Positions 36,438 through 46,020 of a stretch of DNA of 64,000 nucleotides are shown piece by piece; the stretch's first letter is position 1; each line of letters starts with the position of its first letter. The DNA comes from an uncultured Opitutales bacterium (GTDB lineage Bacteria > Verrucomicrobiota > Verrucomicrobiia > Opitutales > Intestinicryptomonadaceae): assembly GCA_944390805.1 (NCBI GenBank), contig CALXQW010000004.1:1-64000 (forward strand), given 5' to 3'. Under the pieces are notes generated by a model that was not told the DNA's origin, searched no databases, and saw only the letters and a program-made list of their open reading frames with translations. The translations under genes were made by a program, and so were the position numbers.

Positions 36438-39059
36438 ATGTTTAGGCGGATTGGCGCAAAAATAAGAGCTGGAATGGGCATTCTTGCGGCGGTAGGAATG
36501 TTGTGCGCAAACGCAGTGTACGCGGCGGAGAATTCTGGTGTGCCGTTTTCGATAGATGCAAAGACGGAGTCGGAGCAAAATGCGGATTCGCTTATAAAAA
36601 TATCGAGGTTTGCGCTTGAATCCGGAATGAGCGCGCTATCCGAGATGATAAGCAGGCAGGTAGTGGAAGGCGGAGGGCTTTCCGAGGCTTCAAAGAAGAG
36701 CATAAATACAATACTTTCTGCCTCGCTGATATCGCAGGGAAGATTTGAAGAAGCACTCCCGATAATAAACGAGGCAGACCCCAAAGGCATTGACGACGAA
36801 GCAAACTTGCAGAGGGCGCTGATATACGTTGGAATGAATAATCCAGACGAGGCGGAACGCTGCATAGAGAAGGTAAGGCCTGCCAATCTGCCGAAGGAGA
36901 TGCTCTCTTGGTATTACCTTGCCAGAGGATATATATTTTACGCCCGCGATAAATTTGAGAGCGCCCGCAAGAACTTTGAGAAGTCTTTGCAGGAAGCCTC
37001 AAGCGTATCGGCAAAGGCAGACAGCGCCTTGGCGATAAGCATAAGCAGATTTTCCGAAGGGCTTACAGACGACAACTTGCAAGATCTTGCCGAAAGTCTT
37101 AAGACGAAATGTTCCCTTTACATAGGAACTGAGCAAGGAGCAAACTTTGCAAAGCAGTATGCGGTTGTTCTAAACAGGCTTGGCAAACGTGGCGAGGCAT
37201 TGGAGCTTATAGAGGATAGGCTTTTACTTCCTCTTATGCCCGACAAAGACGTTGACGACTTCAAGCTTCTAAAGGCAATGATACTTCGGGATTTTCCAGA
37301 GAGAAGCAATCAGGTGTTAAAAGAGCTGATGTACACGACAAAATCGCCCGAGGTGCTAGACTATGCAATAAGAATACTTAGGGTAAATTTCAAAGGGAAC
37401 ACAGATTCTTTAGAAGCTGCCCTTTCCGATGTTCTAAAGAACGGCTCGCAATTGGTCAGAGATAAAATACTCATAGAGCTTGCGTTTTTAGCGGTAAAAA
37501 AGAACGACATGGCTTCAGCAGCAAAATATGCAAACGATCTTTTGAAGAATTATCCGGCGTCGCAATCCAAGAAGGAAGCATTGAGAATTCTAACATGGAC
37601 GGCGTTTTCGGAGAAGGGAGCATCACCGGCAAAGTTCAGGCTTGCTGCAAATTACCTGCTGAACATAGCATCGCTGGAAGATTCTCCGGAAGATGAAGCC
37701 AGAGCAAAGATGATGGCCGCTGACTGTTATTTTTTAGGCGATAAGGATTACGAGAGCGCTGTAAAGATATATGTAGATTTGCTGAAGACGGGGTTGCCGT
37801 CGGATTCACAGGGAACCGCGCTAAACAGGGCGGCGGAATCAATGTTAAAGTTAGGAAAGATAAAAGAGGCTGAAAAGACCATAGATGCCGCCTACTCTAA
37901 TGAAATGATAAAGCCAGACGAGATTTGGAATGCAGAATGGGCTCTGTTAAATGCAATGCGCTCTTCCGGGAAAATTGCAGACGCCTCAAAGCGCGTGGAC
38001 AAGATTTTGGCTGATAATATTAGGTCTGCCTCAAAATTAAATCCGGTATTGATGTTCAAGATGCAGTGGCTTCAGGCAAAGTTTGCCAATACAAACGGAC
38101 GTTTTGAAGATGCGGTATCTTTGGCGGAGAAATTAGTTTCAGATATAGAATCACAGCAGAAGAATCCGGAGGACGCCGAGATTTTAGACGAGATAGCCTC
38201 TGCGGCACTTCTTATAAGGGCAAACTCTCTTGTGCAGCTAAACAAGCAGGAAGGCCCCGGCGGAGCATTTGAAAACTTTGTGTACATACGTGAGAAATAC
38301 CCATCTACGGAAGCGGCGCAGATATCTTCTCTAATGCACGCGCAAAATCTTGCGCAGGCTGGTAAATATACGGAGGCCGCAAAGCTTTGCAAAGAACTTG
38401 CAGATAATCTTCCGCAGAGTCCGAGAGCGGCGTTATCGCTGTTTGAAGCGGCGCAGTACCTTAAGCTTGCCGGGTCGGAGGACGATTTAAAGCAGGCTCT
38501 TACGTTGCTTGACAGGCTGTGCAAGGATTATCCGTCAGATGCGCGATTTTTTTACGCCCGCATGATGCAGGGAGATATTTTAAGAATAATGAATCGTTTT
38601 CCGGAGGCGCGCGCGATATATTCCGACTTAATAAACACGCATTCCGCCCATCCGGAGATTTATTCGGCATGGATGGGGCTTGGGGACAGCCAGCTGGCAA
38701 ATCCCGACAGGGAGCTTGACGCTGCCGCAACATTTGAGAGGCTCTATTCTTTGGCAAATATTCCCTTTGAGGCGCGAGCAGAAGCGGCATTCAAATGGGG
38801 ATTTGCCATGTCGAGGCTTGGGCGCGACCGCGAGGCCGCCGAGATATGGCTTTTGACAACAAAGGAGCTTGCCGGGCTTGCCGACAGATCCGAGAAACTT
38901 GGAAAATACTGGTTGGGACGTTCCATGCTTGAGCTTGCAAAGAATCTTGAAAGGCTAGGACTTTTATCCGACGCCCGCGCCGCATATAAGACCATACTCG
39001 ACAAGCGTCTTGCGGGGGAAAGCATAGCCAGAAAGAAACTTGGTTTGGAGGGCAAATAA
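36438..39059 (+). CDS. Large exported TPR-repeat protein
   Basis: 873 residues with signal peptide ending near NAVYAAENS. The rest is almost entirely helical hairpins with TPR spacing and residues (AEKTIDAAYSNEM, FARARAIYSDLINTHSAHPE-like, AATFERLYSLANIPFEARAEAAFKWGFAM). It is the first gene of an operon with ExbB-, ExbD- and TonB-like genes; ExbB starts 4 bases after its stop. Probably a periplasmic or outer-membrane-facing scaffold for the energised complex, as TPR proteins beside ExbBD often are. Confidence 0.85.
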   Translation: MFRRIGAKIRAGMGILAAVGMLCANAVYAAENSGVPFSIDAKTESEQNADSLIKISRFALESGMSALSEMISRQVVEGGGLSEASKKSINTILSASLISQGRFEEALPIINEADPKGIDDEANLQRALIYVGMNNPDEAERCIEKVRPANLPKEMLSWYYLARGYIFYARDKFESARKNFEKSLQEASSVSAKADSALAISISRFSEGLTDDNLQDLAESLKTKCSLYIGTEQGANFAKQYAVVLNRLGKRGEALELIEDRLLLPLMPDKDVDDFKLLKAMILRDFPERSNQVLKELMYTTKSPEVLDYAIRILRVNFKGNTDSLEAALSDVLKNGSQLVRDKILIELAFLAVKKNDMASAAKYANDLLKNYPASQSKKEALRILTWTAFSEKGASPAKFRLAANYLLNIASLEDSPEDEARAKMMAADCYFLGDKDYESAVKIYVDLLKTGLPSDSQGTALNRAAESMLKLGKIKEAEKTIDAAYSNEMIKPDEIWNAEWALLNAMRSSGKIADASKRVDKILADNIRSASKLNPVLMFKMQWLQAKFANTNGRFEDAVSLAEKLVSDIESQQKNPEDAEILDEIASAALLIRANSLVQLNKQEGPGGAFENFVYIREKYPSTEAAQISSLMHAQNLAQAGKYTEAAKLCKELADNLPQSPRAALSLFEAAQYLKLAGSEDDLKQALTLLDRLCKDYPSDARFFYARMMQGDILRIMNRFPEARAIYSDLINTHSAHPEIYSAWMGLGDSQLANPDRELDAAATFERLYSLANIPFEARAEAAFKWGFAMSRLGRDREAAEIWLLTTKELAGLADRSEKLGKYWLGRSMLELAKNLERLGLLSDARAAYKTILDKRLAGESIARKKLGLEGK

Positions 39060-39063
39060 TACC

Positions 39064-39732
39064 ATGGATAACTTTTTGCACATATTAAATCTTGGCGGGC
39101 CTATGATGATTCCGCTAATAGCTCTTGCGTTAGTAGGGCTGACAATATTCTTGGAGAGGGTATTTTTTCTGCACAAGGGGCAGATACGAGCGGAGGAGTT
39201 TGTATCTGGAATAAAGACTGCCCTTAAGAAGCGCAGGCTATTGGAGGCTCTTACCATATGCGATGAAACCCCCGGGGTAATTCCGCGAATTGTAAGAACT
39301 GCTTTACTCAATTCAGAGAAACCTTTCGACGTCATGAGGCAAGCCGTATTGGCACAGAGTAATACGGAGATACCTCTTCTTGAAAGGCGCATATCCAGCA
39401 TGGCTCTCATAGCAAAGACGGCGCCTTATCTTGGACTGATGGGAACGGTTTTATCCTTGTTGGGGGTTTTCTACAAGATGGGGGAAAGCGGCTCGTACGC
39501 AACCGCGGCGACATTTTCAGCCGAGGTTTACAGCGCGCTTATTTCAAGTGCAGCAGGTCTTATGATTTTCATAGCTGCCATGATAGGATACAGCTTTTTA
39601 AATAGCAGGCTGAAGGCCATAGTTTACGACATGCAGTTTGCAGCAAATTCCATATTGCTATTCATAGCCGACGGCATGCCTGAAGATGAGAATCTGAAGA
39701 TAGGCGGTTCTCCAGTGGAGGATAAAGAATGA
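39064..39732 (+). CDS. MotA/TolQ/ExbB-type proton channel protein
   Basis: 222 residues from ATG 39064. Three membrane segments: about 12-30 (MMIPLIALALVGLTIFLERV), about 120-145 (APYLGLMGTVLSLLGVFY, the family signature) and about 155-185 (LISSAAGLMIFIAAMIGY). Forms the inner-membrane channel that harvests the proton gradient with ExbD. Overlaps the ExbD gene by 4 bases. Confidence 0.92.
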   Translation: MDNFLHILNLGGPMMIPLIALALVGLTIFLERVFFLHKGQIRAEEFVSGIKTALKKRRLLEALTICDETPGVIPRIVRTALLNSEKPFDVMRQAVLAQSNTEIPLLERRISSMALIAKTAPYLGLMGTVLSLLGVFYKMGESGSYATAATFSAEVYSALISSAAGLMIFIAAMIGYSFLNSRLKAIVYDMQFAANSILLFIADGMPEDENLKIGGSPVEDKE

Positions 39733-40217
39733 ACTACCCATCTGAATCTGGGTTCAAGGCGGTGAGATTCCAAGTACCCAAGAAGATGGATGTTGGTTTG
39801 GAGTTTGCCCCGCTTTTCGACATACTTCTAATAGCGTTGCTCTTTACGCTGATAGGATCGTGTTTCATAACGGCGCCGGGGTTTGGCATAAATCTTTCTG
39901 GGGGACAGGCTGCCGGTGGGCACCGCTCGCTGTTGGAACTGCCTCAAACAGCCCCGGGGAAAGCCCTTCCTGGAGTTACGGTTGACGAATCTGTCAGCGT
40001 ATTGAATATAAGGGGAAAAGCTATGATAATTTTCCAGGGGCACATATACTCAGAGGATACATTTGCCCAGGCTATGAAAGATTTTAAGGCAAAGGGAACG
40101 CTGCTTGTTAAGATGGACAAATCTGTAGACGCCCAAACTTTCTTGCGCATATGCCAGCTTGCTAAAGAATCCGGATTTGAGCGGGCGCAGATTGCTGCAA
40201 AACCCTCAGAATATTGA
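39729..40217 (+). CDS. ExbD/TolR-type biopolymer transport protein
   Basis: 162 residues. A single membrane helix at about 25-50 has the conserved proton-carrying Asp in FAPLFDILLIALLFTL. The periplasmic domain is about 95-155 (ISVNxxG-like LNIRGKAMIIFQGHIYSEDTF; LLVKMDKSVDAQTFLRICQLAKESG). Partner of the preceding channel. Starts ATGA-coupled. Confidence 0.9.
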   Translation: MNYPSESGFKAVRFQVPKKMDVGLEFAPLFDILLIALLFTLIGSCFITAPGFGINLSGGQAAGGHRSLLELPQTAPGKALPGVTVDESVSVLNIRGKAMIIFQGHIYSEDTFAQAMKDFKAKGTLLVKMDKSVDAQTFLRICQLAKESGFERAQIAAKPSEY

Positions 40218-40238
40218 CATCAATAAGAATAAGTATCA

Positions 40239-40970
40239 ATGGCAGATTTAGGCTCAGGTAGGGCATATAAGGCCGGCGGTTTTTTGTATTCCGCTGGAAT
40301 TGCTATTGTTGCGGTTTTGGTTGCCGGATTTTTTCTGCCAGAAGTTGATTTTCCAGAATTTGGCTCGCCCGACAGGGCGTTTTTCGATATGGATTTCTCC
40401 GATAATACAAGCGGAGATTTCAGCGAGAGCGAGCTTTCAGACTATACGCCAATGTTTCTTCCCACGCGCTGGAATTTCAGGAGACAGGCAGGTTCGGAGG
40501 CAGAAACAGACGAATACGGCGGGGTATTTTCAAGCTCCGTAGACTCAGACAATTCCTCGGTGGCTGAGTATTTCGAGCCGAAGCACCCAAAGTCTGAACC
40601 GCTCGACGATGTAAAAAGCGCCATAATGCAGATAGCTTCAAGAGGATTCTTCCAAGGATTTGCCTCAAAAGATACCCAGCCAGAAAAGGATCTATCAGAT
40701 AATATTGTAGATGTATATGTAATAGACATGGCTACGGGAAAGACGGTGGACAACTTCCGTGCTAATGTAAAGGGGCTTCCGACAGATTCTCTGTGGGAAT
40801 CGGCAAAATTTACAATTTTAAAAAGTGCCATTGGTGGAGGCGGCATTCCAACTTTTCTGGAGAAATCAGGCTCTTCGGAGGCAGATGCCGCGCTTGCAAA
40901 AGAGGCGGCAAAAAATCCGCGCATAACAGCTCTGCCATATGGATATTACAAAATAGTTTTTACAAGATAG
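40239..40970 (+). CDS. TonB-like energy transducer candidate
   Basis: 243 residues: an N-terminal membrane anchor at about 14-33 (FLYSAGIAIVAVLVAGFFLP), a long acidic Ser/Asp/Glu-rich linker to about 125, and a C-terminal domain of about 90 residues (VDVYVIDMATGKTVDNFRAN ending LPYGYYKIVFTR) whose strand order resembles TonB_C. It lacks a Pro-rich spacer. The position after ExbB and ExbD supports a TonB or TolA role; homology is not certain. Confidence 0.55.
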   Translation: MADLGSGRAYKAGGFLYSAGIAIVAVLVAGFFLPEVDFPEFGSPDRAFFDMDFSDNTSGDFSESELSDYTPMFLPTRWNFRRQAGSEAETDEYGGVFSSSVDSDNSSVAEYFEPKHPKSEPLDDVKSAIMQIASRGFFQGFASKDTQPEKDLSDNIVDVYVIDMATGKTVDNFRANVKGLPTDSLWESAKFTILKSAIGGGGIPTFLEKSGSSEADAALAKEAAKNPRITALPYGYYKIVFTR

Positions 40971-40982
40971 GCTTGAAAATAT

Positions 40983-41762
40983 ATGTTTGAATTTCAAGTT
41001 ATAGAAAGTTCAAGCGCGGGCAACTGCGCATTTTTTAATTACAACGGAAACTGCGCGCTTATAGATGCGGGTATAGGCATAAGAAAAATAGAGAAATTTT
41101 TATCAAGCCGGAACATGGGCTTATCTGATATCAAAGCCGTGTTCATAACCCACGAACATAGCGACCATTGCAAAGGACTACAAAGTTTCTACAAATATCC
41201 GCACATAGAAGTATTTGCCAATATTCCCACAGCCGAGGCCATAAAATCTTCCGTTCCGCGAACAAAGCAGTTGAACTGGAAATGCTTTAGAACCGGGGAT
41301 ATATTCGATTTCATGGGGCTGAGTATAAACCCATTTTCCATTCCGCACGATACTTCCGACGCCGTAGGATACTTCTTTTGCGCGGGCAGTCTCCATGCCG
41401 TATGGCTTACGGATTTGGGTAAGGTTACAACTCTTGCGGCAAGTATGGCAAGACAGGCTGAAGTGCTTGTTCTTGAGAGCAACTTCTGCCCGCAGATGCT
41501 CGACGCCTCTGACAGACCGTACAAATTAAAAAGCAGAATAAAAGGCTCTCAAGGACATCTCTCAAATGAAGATGCAATAAATTTGTTGTCCACTCTCGAT
41601 CCCCAAAAGGTGCGCAAGATATACCTTGCGCACATATCGCGCGAGTGCAACAGCCTATCCAAGATAGGTGAGCTTATAAGCACCTTACCAGATACTCTTA
41701 GAGATTCCATAGAGATAGTATCGCCCGTTGAAGGGTTAAGCTCAGTCTTTCGTATAGAGTAG
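40983..41762 (+). CDS. MBL-fold metallohydrolase (YycJ/WalJ-like)
   Basis: 259 residues. SSSAGNC opens the domain, metal ligands are in THEHSDHCKG, and AVWLTDLGKVT and LAHISRECN supply the later ligands. The order fits the small YycJ-type exonuclease-like metallo-beta-lactamase family. It follows the TonB-like gene by 12 bases. Cytoplasmic; role in DNA metabolism is family knowledge, not shown here. Confidence 0.88.
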   Translation: MFEFQVIESSSAGNCAFFNYNGNCALIDAGIGIRKIEKFLSSRNMGLSDIKAVFITHEHSDHCKGLQSFYKYPHIEVFANIPTAEAIKSSVPRTKQLNWKCFRTGDIFDFMGLSINPFSIPHDTSDAVGYFFCAGSLHAVWLTDLGKVTTLAASMARQAEVLVLESNFCPQMLDASDRPYKLKSRIKGSQGHLSNEDAINLLSTLDPQKVRKIYLAHISRECNSLSKIGELISTLPDTLRDSIEIVSPVEGLSSVFRIE

Positions 41763-41994
41763 CTTACCTTTGATTAGAGGCAGCGCAGGCGTAAAAATAT
41801 GCTGCTCAGAAAAAATCTGCTGATTTTAACAATAAATGTGTGCGGTAAATCCTTGCCCCACTCTATCCCTATAAAAATATTAATTAGAAAAAATCTCCGG
41901 TTAAAATTCCTCAAAAGTAATCATATCATAAAAACATATATATTAATATTACAATAAAAAACATCTATGCTCTTGTGAGTAAGAATATGAGCAT
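41763..41994. other. Intergenic, nothing recognised
   Basis: About 230 bases of AT-rich sequence between converging genes. No gene, RNA or strong repeat was seen. Confidence 0.5.
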
Positions 41995-42030
41995 AAAAAA
42001 GCCGCGTTTTACGCATATCGCAAAACGCGG
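41995..42030 (-). terminator. Terminator of smc
   Basis: Stem CCGCGTTTT/AAAACGCGG with a loop of 11 bases, followed on the minus strand by C and TTTTTT. Confidence 0.88.
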
Positions 42031-42059
42031 TACAAAAGCAAATTTTTGGCGGATATTAT

Positions 42060-45000
42060 TTAGGGTTGCTCCGTGTTTGCTTCAACCTCAGAGGAAGCCT
42101 TGTTGAAACGCATGCTAACCATCTTTGTCACGCCGCGCTCCTGCTGGGTAACACCGTATATGGTGTCGGCAACAGAAACAGTATGCTTGTTGTGGGATAT
42201 TACAAGGAACTGCGAGTATCTGGTAAACTCGCGCAGCATATCGGTATAGCGGCCAATGTTGGCGTCGTCGAGAGGAGCGTCGAGCTCGTCAAGCACGCAG
42301 AACGGAGACGGCTTTACCATGTATATGGCAAAGAGCAAAGAGACCGCCGTCATAGTGCGCTGCCCGCCGGATAGCAAAGACAAGCTCTTTAAGACCGTAC
42401 TCGGCGGGCGAGCAATTATCTCTATGCCGCTGTCCAAGATATCCTCATTTTCAACAAGCTTTAAGTCTGCCGTGCCGCCGCCGAATATCTTTTGGAATGT
42501 AAACTCAAAATTCTTCCTTATCTGCTCGAAAGTTTCGGAGAACATCTTTTGGGACGTGGCGTTTATCTCGTCTATGGCGGAGACAAGCTCGTTCTTAGAC
42601 TTCCATAAATCCTCGCTCTGAGTCTTGAGGAAATCGAATCTCTCCCTAAGCTCGGCGTACTCCTCTATGGCGACAAGGTTCACAGCTCCCATTGCACCTA
42701 TGCGCTCGCGCAGATCTTTTACCTCGGCTTCTACAAGAGAGAAATCTGTAGAATCCATCGCGGCAAAATCGGCCTCGGTTGGCTCTCCCCTGTCGCGCTT
42801 GCTCTTGGCCTTAACTTCGCCGTCGTCAAGCTCGTCGAGATTTACCTTAACCTCAAATTCCTCGTCAGACTTCCAAAGCTCCATCTTCCAATCAACAGAG
42901 GATATGTCGCAATCGTACTCTCCCCTTATGCGCTCCAATATGTAGTCCCTGCGAGACTTAAGCTTTGTCAGGCGCACCTCTATCTCATTGCATGCCGCCG
43001 CCAGCACCCTGTGCTTTTCCCTCTCGGCATTTATAGACTGCTCGAACTCCTCTACACTTTTCTCGCACTCGGCAAGCGCCCCGCGGGAATCCTCTATCTT
43101 AGACAAACTCTCAGCGAGCTCGGCGGCAAGGCGTTCCGATTGCTCCCTGTCCTTTAGGCACTGGGCGTCCAACTCGGCTGTCTGCGCGGCTATAGCCGCC
43201 CTTTCCGACTCACGCTTTTCTATGAGAATGCGCGTCTCCGATTGCTGCTCCATTATTGCACCTATGCCGCGCTCCAAACTCTGCAGACGCGCGCGCTTGT
43301 CGGCCAAATCCAAACGAGTCTCCGAAAGGACCGAATATTTCTCGTCTTTCTGGCGGCGCAGTTCGGCTATGGCCGCCTCTCTTGCTTCTATTCCGCTCTT
43401 GCCCTCGGAGACGGTTTTTTCCGCGGCCTCAAGCTCCGCAACAGCGCTCTTGAGTTTGTCCTCCGCCTCAAAACGGGAATTTTCCATCTCCCTTACAACC
43501 GCAGATTTCTTCTCAAGCTCAGAATTCTTTTCAGACTCCGAATTCCGCAAAGCCTCTATCTGCGCTCCGATGGAAGAAATCTCCCTCTTGCATTCCGCAA
43601 GCATATTCTTCCTGTTCTCAGATTCCTCCTCCGCGGCATTGAGGCTCTCGTTTATGCGCATGGCTTCCTCGTTGAGTTCAGTAAGACGCATATTGTCGGC
43701 CTCTGTCTCCTGCTTAAGGCGCTTTATCTCGTTTGCGCGCAATATAAAGCTGCTCTCCGTATCAGACTTCTCCCCACTGGAAACATAAACAAGCCCCTTC
43801 GAAGAAAACATGTCGCCATCTTTTGAAACTGCCAACAAAAACTTTATTCCGCTCTCGCGGGCGAAATCCACAAAAGCAGATATGTTGTCGCAAAAATAGC
43901 AGCCCTCGGAGAGCTTCTCCAAGAGCGCCGCAACGTTTGCATCGGCTCCGGCAGAAGCCTTGATACAATCGGAAACCTTTCTTATCCCGCCAGGCAGCAC
44001 CCCGCTGAAATCGTAGGACAAATCCTTTGGCATTTCCAACTGTATGCAGGCCTTGCCCAAAGATCTTTCCTTTATGGCGCCTATAGCCCCGCCAAGATTT
44101 CCTCCGACAGGCATAGATATGGCATCTATGGCAGACCCCATCAACGCCTCAAAAGCCTGTTCATAGCCGCTCTCAACATCGGCACATTGGCTTACTACCA
44201 CAGTATTTTGAGGATCTATAAACTCTGAAATTCTACCCTTTAAAACTGCCTTAACACCTTCGGAAAAGCCCTCCATCCTCTCGTGGAAATCGTTTAACAA
44301 ACTCAATCTGGCAGACTTGCTCGCAAGAGTACGGTCAAGCTCCTGAATCTGAGACTGCTTGTCTCTATAGGCACTTCTCAATGTATTTACATTCTCGGCA
44401 GCCGTGTAAATGTCGGCCTCGGCCTGCGCGCAGCGCTCTCTTGCGGCTTCCAATGCAGATTCTGTCTCCTGTATCTTTCGGCCCAGAACGGCGGTCTCTT
44501 CCTTTAACTGAAATATGGAATCCGCCGCCGTAGAATGCCTAACCTGATACGATTTTAAATCAACCTCCAAGCTTGTGCATCTGCTGCGCAGACGCGTTAT
44601 GGCTCCCTCGCTGACAAGCAAATCTTGCTTGAATGCCGCCAAATCCCTCTCCGCCTGAACAAGAGAGGCCTCTATTTGGGAAAGCTCCTCGCTCTGTTTC
44701 TTGAATACCTCGTCAGAACCGGAGACAAGGTCAAGCTGCATCTGCTTGACTTCCTCGTCTCCGCGGGCGCGCCCCTCCAGAGACTCCAACTGCTCGCGCA
44801 AAGACTCAAGCTCTGTGCCTATCTGCTCCGACCTCTGCTCCAAGTCCCTCTTTCTAACTTGGGCAAATTCCCCGTTCATCTGAGCTTGCTCCTTCATACT
44901 TCTAAGCTCGGCGGCGGCAGAACGCATCTGTTCGAGCCGCTCAGACATCTGCGCCCTCGATGTGCGCAATCTGGCAAGTTCTTCCTCGGATACGGCAAGG

Positions 45001-45782
45001 CTCTTTTCAAAATCCAAAAGCTCGGCCCGGCGCGCGTCGAAATCGCGCTCGTCGGAAGATATAGATGATGTCTGGTCGGAATAGCTCTTTGCGTTGAATG
45101 CCAAATCTAAATGGCGCAACCTGTGGCTTAGGCGCTTGTAGCGCAGAGCTTTGCTCGCCTGACGCCGTAGGGAACCTATCTGGCGCTCTATCTCGCCTAT
45201 CCTGTCTGTGACGCGCGCAAGATTCTGGTCTACAAGGGCAAGCTTGTTTAAGGCCTCTTTGCGCTGGGTCTTGTAGCGGGTTATTCCTGCGGCCTCCTCA
45301 AAGATTGCGCGGCGCTCGCCGGGGTTAGACGATAAAATCTGGTCTATCTGCCCCTGCACCATAAATGAATAAGAGACTCTGCCCACTCCCGTATCCATAA
45401 AGAGCCTCTGTATGTCTTTAAGGCGCGCAGCCTTGCCGTTTATGTAATAGTCGCTCCCGCCGTCGCGCGAAACGCTTCTGGTAATCTCCACTTCATTAAA
45501 TTCGGTACCCAGCTGACCTTCGCAATCGGAAAACAGCAAGCTTACCGAACACATCTGAAGGGGCTTGCGCTTGTCCGTACCCTGAAAGATTACGTCCTGC
45601 ATCTTGCCCCCTCTGAGCGCCTTTGCGGACTGTTCTCCAAGTACCCATCTTATGGAATCTACTATGTTGCTCTTTCCGCAGCCGTTGGGGCCTACTATGC
45701 AGGTTATCCCTTTTGGGAAAACCAGCGATGTCCTATCGGCAAAACTCTTGAAGCCGTTGATTGTAACCTGCTTTAAAAACAT
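42060..45782 (-). CDS. smc: Chromosome segregation protein SMC
   Basis: 1,240 residues from ATG 45782; the frame opens 35 codons earlier but the conserved start is MFLKQVTINGFKSFAD. N-terminal Walker A is VGPNGCGKSN; long coiled coils flank a hinge at about 490-680 (ISEFIDPQNTVVVSQ, GGAIGAIKERSLGKAC). The C-terminal signature LLSGGQRTMTAVSLLFAIY precedes Walker B FCVLDELDAPLDDANIGR. Condenses DNA with ScpA/B. No Shine-Dalgarno is seen. Confidence 0.97.
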   Translation of the reverse strand: MFLKQVTINGFKSFADRTSLVFPKGITCIVGPNGCGKSNIVDSIRWVLGEQSAKALRGGKMQDVIFQGTDKRKPLQMCSVSLLFSDCEGQLGTEFNEVEITRSVSRDGGSDYYINGKAARLKDIQRLFMDTGVGRVSYSFMVQGQIDQILSSNPGERRAIFEEAAGITRYKTQRKEALNKLALVDQNLARVTDRIGEIERQIGSLRRQASKALRYKRLSHRLRHLDLAFNAKSYSDQTSSISSDERDFDARRAELLDFEKSLAVSEEELARLRTSRAQMSERLEQMRSAAAELRSMKEQAQMNGEFAQVRKRDLEQRSEQIGTELESLREQLESLEGRARGDEEVKQMQLDLVSGSDEVFKKQSEELSQIEASLVQAERDLAAFKQDLLVSEGAITRLRSRCTSLEVDLKSYQVRHSTAADSIFQLKEETAVLGRKIQETESALEAARERCAQAEADIYTAAENVNTLRSAYRDKQSQIQELDRTLASKSARLSLLNDFHERMEGFSEGVKAVLKGRISEFIDPQNTVVVSQCADVESGYEQAFEALMGSAIDAISMPVGGNLGGAIGAIKERSLGKACIQLEMPKDLSYDFSGVLPGGIRKVSDCIKASAGADANVAALLEKLSEGCYFCDNISAFVDFARESGIKFLLAVSKDGDMFSSKGLVYVSSGEKSDTESSFILRANEIKRLKQETEADNMRLTELNEEAMRINESLNAAEEESENRKNMLAECKREISSIGAQIEALRNSESEKNSELEKKSAVVREMENSRFEAEDKLKSAVAELEAAEKTVSEGKSGIEAREAAIAELRRQKDEKYSVLSETRLDLADKRARLQSLERGIGAIMEQQSETRILIEKRESERAAIAAQTAELDAQCLKDREQSERLAAELAESLSKIEDSRGALAECEKSVEEFEQSINAEREKHRVLAAACNEIEVRLTKLKSRRDYILERIRGEYDCDISSVDWKMELWKSDEEFEVKVNLDELDDGEVKAKSKRDRGEPTEADFAAMDSTDFSLVEAEVKDLRERIGAMGAVNLVAIEEYAELRERFDFLKTQSEDLWKSKNELVSAIDEINATSQKMFSETFEQIRKNFEFTFQKIFGGGTADLKLVENEDILDSGIEIIARPPSTVLKSLSLLSGGQRTMTAVSLLFAIYMVKPSPFCVLDELDAPLDDANIGRYTDMLREFTRYSQFLVISHNKHTVSVADTIYGVTQQERGVTKMVSMRFNKASSEVEANTEQP

Positions 45783-46020
45783 ATAAAAAAAACTCGCATT
45801 TATTAAAGTTTTGGGGCGCCTCCTATGCAACAAAAAAAGCCCCTCCGGCTCGATGCTGAATTTTGCATCATCTCCGCTAAAATTCAAGAGTGCCTACTAT
45901 AATATCCGCCTTTCAGAATGGACAATATAATAGGAATAACTTGTCCGTTTTATCAAATTCACCAGAAACAGCATCATCAGGCAGAAGTTATAAACGTTGA
46001 CACGCAAAATATCGTAAAAT

